Positions 1 through 6,516 of a DNA stretch of 11,580 nucleotides are shown piece by piece. The first letter of the stretch is position 1; each line of letters opens with the position of its first letter. Under the pieces are notes generated by a model. The model saw only the letters and a program-made list of their open reading frames with translations. It was not told the DNA's origin and searched no databases. The DNA is from Pseudomonadota bacterium. GTDB taxonomy: Bacteria > Pseudomonadota > Gammaproteobacteria > Acidiferrobacterales > Acidiferrobacteraceae. The stretch lies in assembly GCA_021795255.1 (NCBI GenBank), contig JAJYPQ010000090.1, positions 1 to 11,580 on the forward strand, read 5' to 3'. A program made the translations under genes and the position numbers.

Positions 1-379
1 CGTCCTTACCCCCATCAAAGAGATTCCATTGGGCGCTGACCGTGGCCGCGTTGTCATAGAAACGCCCGCGGGTCGAGACGAGGGTCCCGGCAATAAAGGT
101 CGAGGACTGGGGTCCTAGGGGGGAATAGAGCTGTTCGTCATCACTCACCGACAGGGTCGGCAAGAACGCGGCGAGGGCCGTGAGATGCTGGCCATGGGCT
201 TGGGTCAAGGCCCCTTCGGCGGCCTGGATCGTCTCGGCATGCCGGAGCGCTCGGCGTAAGGCGGTCGCGAACGGTAAGGGAGGGGTCGCGTGCGACCCCG
301 AAAGACGTGTAGCGCCTACGGGTGGCGGTGACATCGCGAGCGTCACCGCAAGCATACAACCCGCCCAATACGCGGTCAT
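1..379 (-). CDS. TolC-family outer membrane efflux/secretion channel, 5' part (3' end beyond left edge)
   Basis: This is the start of an outer-membrane channel protein of the TolC type, which would join a type I exporter to the outside. The visible 126 residues begin with a short hydrophobic signal-like segment (AGCMLAVTLAMSPPPVGA). They continue with the typical first helix (FATALRRALRHAETIQAAEG...HLTALAAFLPTLSV) and reach the family hallmark AQWNLFDGGKD, where an aromatic-rich beta strand leads into the second helix. The ATG at 379 is chosen because the frame is open only from about 430 and has no earlier ATG; ATG 355 is an alternative that gives a shorter signal. The ATG overlaps a TGA in another frame (ATGA, 376-379), which suggests translational coupling to the gene that once lay upstream. 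With the HlyB- and HlyD-like genes it completes a tripartite exporter. The family call is confident; the exact cargo is inferred. Confidence 0.8.
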   Translation of the reverse strand, partial: MTAYWAGCMLAVTLAMSPPPVGATRLSGSHATPPLPFATALRRALRHAETIQAAEGALTQAHGQHLTALAAFLPTLSVSDDEQLYSPLGPQSSTFIAGTLVSTRGRFYDNAATVSAQWNLFDGGKD

Positions 380-440
380 ACCTTTTTTCGGTATGCGAGG
401 AAGATGATGCGTCTCACTTTCACTATGGGCTCACGGGATA

Positions 441-764
441 TTAGCAGGCTCTGCCGCGAAATGGCGGGCGAGGCGGTCGTCGCGCAGGCGCGCCTACCTG
501 CGTCATCCAGTCGCCCTCATCACCGCGTCCGTGTCGTCGTCCGAAGCGGCCCACATCGCCAGACAAGATCTGATGTCGGGCCAACACTCGGAAATTGCTC
601 GCGCCTCCAGAAATTACACCCACCTGTGTGCCCTGGCCCTGGTCTCCTGCCTGCCAAGGACGCGTGACGTGCAGGATGCGGGCGAGCCCTGAACTCCGCA
701 CAGACGCCTGCGCGGTTGCAAGCACGCCGAAACACAGCGCCAGTAGCGCTGGGCCCATAGGCAT
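441..764 (-). pseudogene. Decayed subtilisin-like (S8) serine protease fragment
   Basis: The open frame has a clear signal peptide (MPMGPALLALCFGVLATAQA). Then comes a segment resembling the first catalytic block of bacterial S8-type proteases: QGTQVGVISGGASN, followed by GRGDEGDWMTQV. In that family the first block reads VGVISDG, with Asp as catalytic residue, and the second reads GDEG...MLQIVHD. Here the Asp is Gly. After TQV the frame turns into Arg/Pro-rich nonsense and stops, so the catalytic His and Ser regions are missing. Another frame stays open after this point and ends in a TGA overlapping the ATG of the TolC gene at 379, so the remnant may extend to 376. ATG 764 is preferred because AGGGG lies 4-5 bases upstream; a GTG at 797 overlaps the sulfotransferase stop (TAGTG). 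The family call rests on short motifs and could be wrong. It is too short to be an active protease. Confidence 0.5.
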
Positions 765-796
765 AAAACCCCTACCCTTTTGTGTTTTGAATGGCA

Positions 797-2815
797 CTAC
801 CCGGTCCCCGCCTGGGACGCGCCTTCGCCAGCAGTTCCGGCCTTCTCGGCCGCCGAAAGGACACGGGCTCGATCTTCTTCCGACACAAGATCACCTAATT
901 CCTCGACAAGTGGTCTAAGATAGGACGCGTAATGACGCCACCGCCCAACAGAACCAGTATAGAAGGGCTCCCGTACCTGTTGGTAGCTTGCCGTATGCAC
1001 CACCCGTTTGTTTTCATGAAAGCGTAGACAGGAGTCGTTCCAGGAGAGACCGCAGTAGTCAAGCAGAGCCCGCACTGTCGGCTCGGGATCGGTTACTAAA
1101 GTCTCGTACGGCAGCTCAAAGAAAGGTTTTGTCAGGACCAACCGCCAGTGATCCATAAGCGCGGCGTACTGACGGTAGAAGAAGCCACAGTCGGCGAGGT
1201 CATGACTGAAAGCGTTCGCCTCAGAAAAATTCTGCATAAAACAAGAAATACCGACATCTAATGGGTGACGTTGGCAATGAATGATGCGAGCATTCGGAAA
1301 CAGAAGTGAAATTGATCCTATGTGCTCAAAATTGTGAGGCATTTTATCGGTCACAAAAGATGCGCCCCGCGCATCGTTTGGAAGATTAGCCCAGTACGTA
1401 GAGGCCATTGTCGCCAAAGTCTCCCTGTCTACTTCAGCCATGCGCATGGGATATAGCAAATGGTCACCCTCGTTCTGCGGTCGGCGCCGCACCACCATTT
1501 CCAACTCCCATAACTCTCCGGCGCCATAAACGTTCGGATGACTCGCAAGAATCTGCTCAGCAAGCGAGCCCCCAGACCGAGGCATGCCTACTATAAAAAT
1601 AGGCGTACGTTCGCCTCCTGGTGCTCGGGGGGCTCTATTCAGAAATGCAGATGTAAAGACTCTTCTTAATTCTTCAAATCCTCGCTCAGTGCTCTCTCGA
1701 CGATAACGCTTCTCGCGCTTCCGATGTACATTGCCTACCGCAATGTAACGAAAAGCGTTAGGAAAATCTCCAAGAGCATCCGCCAATCTACCCGCCTCAA
1801 AGTGCAGGCTGCATGCCAGATCCTTTGGTAAGCCACCACAGTGCAGTCGCGCCTCAATCTGAGCAACTGTTACTCGTTTTTCATCATCTCCACAAGTTAG
1901 TCGAGCCTTGAGGCCCAAGAAACCCGGATGATTCGGGCTTTTTTCCAGCCACTCATACACTCGGCTTCTCGCCTCTTCTCTTTGCCCGTTATGTTCCATT
2001 AATATAGTCAAGGCTAATTGCGCAGCTTCCATCTCAGGACGCATTCTAAGCGCCGCCTCAAAGTAGTCTCGTGCGGCCTCCGACTGACCACGCTGCATCA
2101 AGATCTTGCCAAGCCCGATCTGCGCATCGACATCACCTGCGTCCAGCGCAATCGCCTGTCGGTAACTCCGTTCGGCATCTTCAAGCAAGCCCTGTGCGTG
2201 CTGACTGGCTGCGATCCGCATCCAACCTGTTGCGCTGGATCTAACCAACATCATTCTCTGGTAAAGTTCCATGGCCCCTTCTGCATACGCTTCGCTGGCC
2301 AATATGTCCCCTGCCTGTAGCATCGCGTCTACATGGTGCGAATCACATTGGATCGTACGAAGGCAACATGACAGTGCGCCTTTTTGATCCTCTTTTGCGC
2401 TTAGTAATTGTGCCAAAAGATACCAGGCATTTGCTAAATGAGGTGCATTTCGAGTTATATGATGTAGTAATGCTTGCGCTTCTGGCAGTTTCCCTATCCC
2501 CATCAAAGCGCGCGCTAGTCGCATGCTTATCGGGATAGAAGCAGGAAAAAGTCTAAGCGCCACCCGCAAGTGCGCAACAGCGCCAGCGTAATCTTGCATC
2601 TCGGCACAGGAAATAGCCGCAGCCTCATGAAGTTCTGCTGTCTCATCGCCCGTACTGAGCGCGCCCCGGCTTACGCTCAGGGCGCGCTTATGTTCACCTA
2701 ACGCCTGCCACGCTTTTACGCACCGCAATAGAACCGTTTTACTATGCGGAAATTCTCTCAGTAAGTCGTTTGTTTCCACGGTCTTCCCTTGACGATCTTC
2801 ATATACCGCCACCAC
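797..2815 (-). CDS. TPR-repeat sulfotransferase fusion protein
   Basis: This 672-residue cytoplasmic protein joins an N-terminal TPR solenoid (about residues 25-345) to a PAPS-dependent sulfotransferase domain (about 403-645). TPR signatures are visible, for example at 127-160 (ANAWYLLAQLL...ALSCCLRTI) and at 197-262 (two helix-pair repeats). The sulfotransferase domain opens with the 5'-phosphosulfate loop IFIVGMPRSGGSLAEQIL (406-423). It has GAGELWEL (431-438), whose Glu is a candidate catalytic base by analogy with tyrosylprotein sulfotransferases. The 3'-phosphate motif ARIIHCQRHPLDVGISCF is at 509-526, and the C-terminal YETLVTDPE and GRWRHY blocks are also present. The loop is usually RSGTTL, so RSGGSL is a variant that keeps one hydroxyl residue. 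The start is GTG 2815, with AGGAG five to six bases upstream; GTG 2812 is next. It lies between the putative passenger gene and the TolC-side genes, suggesting it modifies the exported protein. Its base composition is clearly AT-richer than the exporter genes. The TPR part probably selects the substrate (inference). Confidence 0.88.
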   Translation of the reverse strand: MVAVYEDRQGKTVETNDLLREFPHSKTVLLRCVKAWQALGEHKRALSVSRGALSTGDETAELHEAAAISCAEMQDYAGAVAHLRVALRLFPASIPISMRLARALMGIGKLPEAQALLHHITRNAPHLANAWYLLAQLLSAKEDQKGALSCCLRTIQCDSHHVDAMLQAGDILASEAYAEGAMELYQRMMLVRSSATGWMRIAASQHAQGLLEDAERSYRQAIALDAGDVDAQIGLGKILMQRGQSEAARDYFEAALRMRPEMEAAQLALTILMEHNGQREEARSRVYEWLEKSPNHPGFLGLKARLTCGDDEKRVTVAQIEARLHCGGLPKDLACSLHFEAGRLADALGDFPNAFRYIAVGNVHRKREKRYRRESTERGFEELRRVFTSAFLNRAPRAPGGERTPIFIVGMPRSGGSLAEQILASHPNVYGAGELWELEMVVRRRPQNEGDHLLYPMRMAEVDRETLATMASTYWANLPNDARGASFVTDKMPHNFEHIGSISLLFPNARIIHCQRHPLDVGISCFMQNFSEANAFSHDLADCGFFYRQYAALMDHWRLVLTKPFFELPYETLVTDPEPTVRALLDYCGLSWNDSCLRFHENKRVVHTASYQQVREPFYTGSVGRWRHYASYLRPLVEELGDLVSEEDRARVLSAAEKAGTAGEGASQAGTG

Positions 2816-3262
2816 TGTGCTCTCCTAAACGATTTCCTCAGATCTACTTGTTCGCTGGCAGTGATTCTCGATGCAGGTAAGCTCGGTCCCTGGGCGCGCC
2901 TTTGCGCTACCTTAACGCTTCCATTATCCGTTGCGTCCCATACTTCAAGTTGGAACCGAAAACGGATATTTTCTGAACTGGCCGTCCGTAGGCTTGCGCT
3001 CCCTTTATTGACTCATAATTGGAGATCTCTACTTTTTCAGTTTCTTTATTCACACTTATTACGATTTCACACTTTTATTGCCCTGTCGCTTGCCGTCCAA
3101 TGTCCTCCATCGACTTTTCTTATAGCTTACCACTCAGATGCGTCGGCCGGCATTCCTAGCGGAGGCGTTCCCGTTGTTCAATCCCGCTTAATAGCCGTCC
3201 CTGGCTTCTTCGCTAAGGCCCAACACACATCGCTATACTGGTACTCTACTAACCGAACCAAC
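2816..3262. other. AT-richer 447 bp spacer without a credible gene
   Basis: This spacer separates the Gly-rich gene from the sulfotransferase gene. Its base composition is like the sulfotransferase gene and unlike the exporter genes. On the minus strand only very short frames occur (for example an 11-codon frame beginning near 3110). The long plus-strand frame through it overlaps both neighbours head-on and has no family features, so it is not accepted. A possible minus-strand -10 element TATAAG lies at 3124-3119 but has no good -35 partner. No convincing terminator was found after the Gly-rich gene. The spacer may hold a promoter for the sulfotransferase gene, an untranslated RNA, or eroded coding sequence. 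Confidence 0.5.
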
Positions 3263-4024
3263 CTAGCCGAAACTGCTACCAAACCCGTTGGAGCTCGAGT
3301 TGTTGGCAAGAATGCTTGACGTAAAACTGCTACCAAACCCGTTGGAGCTCGAGTTGTTGCCGAAGACGTTAGAGATAAAGCTGCTGCCAAAAGAGGCTCC
3401 ATAACTGGAGCTCCCGAAGGCGCTGGACATAAAACTATTTCCGAACGAACCTCCATAACTGGCATTGTTGGCAAGGATGTCTGACGGAAAACTGCTGCCG
3501 AAGCCGCCAACTGAGAGATTGGGGAAACCGCCCGGCGCCGAGAATGAGGCCGCCGGGCTCGACCCGAAATACGGCAGCGATTCGCCGAACTGTGCGATCT
3601 GTGACCCAAAGGGTCGTCCTGCCAGGGCTCCAATAACGGCCCCTGCAACGCCTCCTCCAAAAGGATCGATGGCTTCGCCTCCAATGGCGCCACCCAACGC
3701 ACCGCCCCCAATGCCACCGACCACGCCAAATGCGCCCTCCTCAAACCCACTTAGCGTGCCCTGCGCAAAATCCGGAGCGCCCCCCAAGACTCCGTACCCA
3801 GCAACAAATGGGACTGCTAGTTCCGGAAAGGCATCTGCAAGGCTGACGAATACCTCCCCAACATAGGCCCCGGCAGCTGCAGCCAGATTTGCAAAAAACT
3901 CATCCACACTCATACCGGCATTAATCGTGTTCTGAATAGCCGTCTGGAGAGTTTCGAAGACGGTGTTGCCAGTTGACGGATTCGTTGTACCGACGACTGG
4001 AACACCCACGACTGCTGTTGTCAT
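3263..4024 (-). CDS. Acidic Gly/Ser/Asn-rich repeat protein, putative type I secretion passenger
   Basis: This 253-residue protein belongs to no family I recognise. Residues 1-80 form an ordinary-looking acidic alpha-helical head (VFETLQTAIQNTINAG, then DEFFANLAAAAGAYVGEVF). Residues 98-137 form a glycine-zipper stretch (VVGGIGGGALGGAIGG then GGGVAGAVIGALAG), able to pack as membrane or fibre helices. Residues 172-253 are about 4.5 repeats of 18 residues built on GFGSSF, SSILANNSSS and GNSFMSSAFG themes. It has no Lys, Cys or Trp and a single Arg, so it is strongly acidic; the C-terminal tail is uncharged and rich in Ser, Gly, Phe and Asn. Acidic, Cys-free proteins with uncharged hydroxyl-rich tails are typical type I cargo, but no RTX nonapeptides or double-glycine leader are evident. 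ATG 4024 has a strong GGGAGG five bases upstream. Its position in the exporter operon makes it the likely cargo; Tyr 190 and 208 or the Ser runs could be sulfation targets (inference). Confidence 0.75.
   Translation of the reverse strand: MTTAVVGVPVVGTTNPSTGNTVFETLQTAIQNTINAGMSVDEFFANLAAAAGAYVGEVFVSLADAFPELAVPFVAGYGVLGGAPDFAQGTLSGFEEGAFGVVGGIGGGALGGAIGGEAIDPFGGGVAGAVIGALAGRPFGSQIAQFGESLPYFGSSPAASFSAPGGFPNLSVGGFGSSFPSDILANNASYGGSFGNSFMSSAFGSSSYGASFGSSFISNVFGNNSSSNGFGSSFTSSILANNSSSNGFGSSFG
3266..3500 (-). repeat. 54-bp tandem repeat array coding for 18-residue repeats
   Basis: The 3' end of the Gly-rich gene is a run of units with a 54 bp period, starting near 3270, 3324, 3378, 3432 and 3486. 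Each shares an AAACTGCT(G/A)CC-like core on the plus strand. The last two coding units share 36 identical bases (3270-3305 and 3324-3359), showing recent duplication, while the others have drifted. The array stays in frame up to the TAG at 3265-3263, so copy number could vary without breaking the gene. It is not a CRISPR: the units are coding and have no unique spacers. Confidence 0.85.
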
Positions 4025-4097
4025 TACTGCCTCCCTGGGTTGTGATACCCGTTGCGATTGGTATGTCTGTTACGAAGTCTTCAGTTCCCTACCCCTA

Positions 4098-4994
4098 TCA
4101 CCCCTTCTTCCCCACACCTTTTTCCTGCCCGCGCCAGCGGGCGTACAAGGCGTTCAGAGTCTCCTCGTCACATTTGGTCGTTCGCCGCACATGGCGGTAA
4201 TGCCCAAGGATCGTCGCGAGCAAGCCAAATGTTGCTGCAAAGCCCATAAGTCCCACGTCGTTATATACAAAGGCCGCTAGAAGCCCCGCCCGCGTGGAGT
4301 TGGCGAGGTAATAAAAGGCCTGATGGACATAGTCCCAACCGCTAAAGAGCCCAAAGGCCGCATAAGTCTTCGCGTGCGCCATCAAAGTGAGGGCCGACGG
4401 CCCATGACGTTCCCAAAGCCAGTAGCCTCGGATGTCGCCATTCAGAGCGACAGCCAGACTCAGGGCGCCGACAAGAGCTGCAAACTGGACCGCGTGACGC
4501 ATACTGGTACCGGAGAGAGGTCGGGTCCGCCAGACGACGAGCCGCACCAGCGAATAGTCACAGTCCCGCAATCTTCGAGGGAACGTCTGCCACCCCACCG
4601 GCAGGAACACGATAAAAAGCAAAGGAAGATTCACCGCCCACAAGAGGGCCGCCAACCCCGGCAGAGGACTGACGGCATAGGCCACGCGGATGACCGGAAA
4701 GACTGAGCCCATATCCCGTAGGATCACTTGACGCCACAGCAGGTTTCGCGCAAAGCCATGCAGCGGCGCCAGGAAGGCCGTAAGCGCGAGAATCAGAACG
4801 GCAACCACCACGCTATACTTGTTGCGCCGGCCGGCCTGCTCATGACGCGCCCGAACCTCGTCACTCAAGCCCCAGAATCGCGGAAACGGCAAGGTCTCTC
4901 CTCGGTATTCGGACAAGGGACGGGAGTTTCCGGTCTGCAGGGCCATGTTTTTCGTTAGGGAATCCATCGCCTTTGCACTATCCACTTGCGTCAT
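4098..4994 (-). CDS. Multi-spanning inner-membrane protein of unknown function in the type I secretion operon
   Basis: I do not recognise this 298-residue protein. A polar N-terminus of about 58 residues is followed by hydrophobic segments near 60-80, 113-133, 166-186 and 237-263, with a weaker one near 203-230, then a basic C-terminal tail (RRTTKCDEE...KGVGKKG). That suggests four or five membrane spans. No catalytic motif, CAAX-protease signature or nucleotide-binding loop is visible. The ATG at 4994 lies 4 bases after the HlyD stop; its likely ribosome-binding site GAGGAG sits inside the last codons of HlyD, about 10 bases upstream. It precedes the Gly-rich gene by 73 bp. The tight spacing shows it is co-transcribed with the exporter. 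An accessory role in assembly, cargo handling or immunity is possible, but nothing in the sequence decides between these. Confidence 0.72.
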   Translation of the reverse strand: MTQVDSAKAMDSLTKNMALQTGNSRPLSEYRGETLPFPRFWGLSDEVRARHEQAGRRNKYSVVVAVLILALTAFLAPLHGFARNLLWRQVILRDMGSVFPVIRVAYAVSPLPGLAALLWAVNLPLLFIVFLPVGWQTFPRRLRDCDYSLVRLVVWRTRPLSGTSMRHAVQFAALVGALSLAVALNGDIRGYWLWERHGPSALTLMAHAKTYAAFGLFSGWDYVHQAFYYLANSTRAGLLAAFVYNDVGLMGFAATFGLLATILGHYRHVRRTTKCDEETLNALYARWRGQEKGVGKKG

Positions 4995-4998
4995 AGTC

Positions 4999-6516
4999 TT
5001 AGCGCTCCTCTACCCCATTATGGAGATACTTCACGATCGGGTTCAAGAAGAAGTCGATCACACGCCGCTTTCCGGTGCGGATGTCGACCGTCACGGTCAT
5101 ACCCGGCTGCATGGCACGCTTGTGGCCTTGGACCCAGAGCGTGTCTTTAAGAGGCTGCACGTGCAGCCGGTAATAGAGGGTCGGAGGGTTCAGGCTACCG
5201 GAGTGTCCATGCGATGTCGCGGAGGCCGCAGGGGCCGGGGTGCTGGTCGCCTGCGGATTTTCGCCCGCCGGAGGGGCGGCGACCGTATTGGTGGTGGCTG
5301 CCGTGGGGCTGATCCAGGTCACGCGCCCCGGGATCATGCCGTATTGTTCGAAGGGGTAGCTTGAGACCTTGATATGGGTTGTGTCGCCTACGTGGATAAA
5401 ACCAATGTCACGGCTTGGGACATCGGCGGTCACGGTGAGCGCTTGGGTCGGTGGTTCGATGGTGGCGAGCGTCTCGCCCGGTTGGACGACGGTGCCGACG
5501 GTTGCCACCTTCAGGCTTTGGACGATGCCAGTGAGCGGAGCGCGCAGCCAGTTCGCGGCAAAGTGGCGATGGGCGTGGACGACCTTGCGACGCAGGCTGT
5601 AGGTCTGCCCCAGCGTCTGCTCCAAATTCTGGAGAAGAGTGTCGGTAAACTTCGCTTGATCCTTGCGTGTCGTGGCGTGCGCGGCGGTCAGGGCGGCCTT
5701 ACGGGCGTGGACACGCCGGCGCGCCCGATGAGCCTTGCCTTGGGCGCGCAGGGCTTCGTCTAAAAGTTGCGCGTAATGAGACCCCGACAAGGCACCTTCG
5801 GGGACAAGAGGACTCGCCTCCCGGACGAGGCGTTGATCGAGACGGGCGCGCAGCACAGCCGTTGTCTCTCGCCCCTGGGCGCTGCGCCATTGCGCCTGAG
5901 CCTCAGTGACCGCCGCTTGATCGGCGGTGAGCCGTGCGCGCTCTTCGGCGAGATCGGCGCGCGCAAGGGTCGTCTCCAAGAGCGCCGCGCTCTGGGTCTC
6001 GTGGGCACCCGTGGGGACTTGGGCCTGCCCTGTGAGTTCGTCTGTGACCCGTCGCCGCTCAGCATCGTTCAAGGCCAAAGCCCGCAGATGGTCCTGAAGG
6101 CTTTGGCGGTCTACGTGGGGATTTAACTCAATCAAGGGCTCGCCTTGACGAACACGCATGCCGGCGTGGACCAGGATCTTCTGGACTTGCCCGCTATAGA
6201 GGCTTTGCACAATCTGAGTATGGGCCCCGGCCACGAATTTCCCGGGGGCGCTCGTCAAAATCGGGATACTACTGAGGCTCGCCCACAGAAGCAGGGTCGC
6301 CACGAGAAGGGCCAGCACCCAGAGGAGCCCCCGCCAAAAGAGTGCGGGAGCCGTGTCCTCGATAACCAGGGCCTGCGGCTGAAATGCCTGAAGCGCCCTC
6401 CCCGTCGTCAACTGGGTGCGGGCGTGCCACCACGCGCGGGGGGCGCGCCACAGGGAGGGCGGTCGCCCGATGGGGGCTGCCGGGGGCGAGAGGGGCGGAC
6501 TCACCTGCGCGCTCAT
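4999..6516 (-). CDS. HlyD-family type I secretion periplasmic adaptor
   Basis: This 505-residue membrane fusion protein would bridge the inner-membrane ABC exporter to TolC. A cytoplasmic Pro-rich N-terminus is followed by one membrane span (about 60-83, FWRGLLWVLALLVATLLLWA). Next come the first lipoyl half (about 95-132, VQSLYSGQVQKILVHAGMRV) and a long Ala/Arg/Gln-rich coiled-coil hairpin (about 137-320). The second lipoyl half is WLRAPLTGIVQSLKVATVG (323-341), and the family end is PGMTVTVDIRTGKRRVIDFF (471-490). Length is at the long end of normal for HlyD. An Ala/Pro/Thr/Ser-rich stretch at about 405-444 is inserted in the C-terminal beta domain and is unusual. ATG 6516 overlaps the exporter stop (ATGA, 6513-6516), so the two are translationally coupled. 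The family is certain; the cargo is inferred from context. Confidence 0.93.
   Translation of the reverse strand: MSAQVSPPLSPPAAPIGRPPSLWRAPRAWWHARTQLTTGRALQAFQPQALVIEDTAPALFWRGLLWVLALLVATLLLWASLSSIPILTSAPGKFVAGAHTQIVQSLYSGQVQKILVHAGMRVRQGEPLIELNPHVDRQSLQDHLRALALNDAERRRVTDELTGQAQVPTGAHETQSAALLETTLARADLAEERARLTADQAAVTEAQAQWRSAQGRETTAVLRARLDQRLVREASPLVPEGALSGSHYAQLLDEALRAQGKAHRARRRVHARKAALTAAHATTRKDQAKFTDTLLQNLEQTLGQTYSLRRKVVHAHRHFAANWLRAPLTGIVQSLKVATVGTVVQPGETLATIEPPTQALTVTADVPSRDIGFIHVGDTTHIKVSSYPFEQYGMIPGRVTWISPTAATTNTVAAPPAGENPQATSTPAPAASATSHGHSGSLNPPTLYYRLHVQPLKDTLWVQGHKRAMQPGMTVTVDIRTGKRRVIDFFLNPIVKYLHNGVEER

Noticed and set aside
2789..3319. Plus-strand open frame of 176 codons across the spacer
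   Set aside because: It overlaps the start of the sulfotransferase gene and the end of the Gly-rich gene on the opposite strand, has no good ribosome-binding site, and its translation shows no domain-like pattern.
3263..3500. CRISPR array or RTX calcium-binding repeats
   Set aside because: The 54 bp units are coding and abut without spacers. The encoded repeats lack the GGxGxDxxx pattern.
3770..3800. Double-glycine leader cleavage site (GVLGGAPDF) in the Gly-rich protein
   Set aside because: It lies about 80 residues from the start in a region without leader-like features, and no active C39 peptidase is present.
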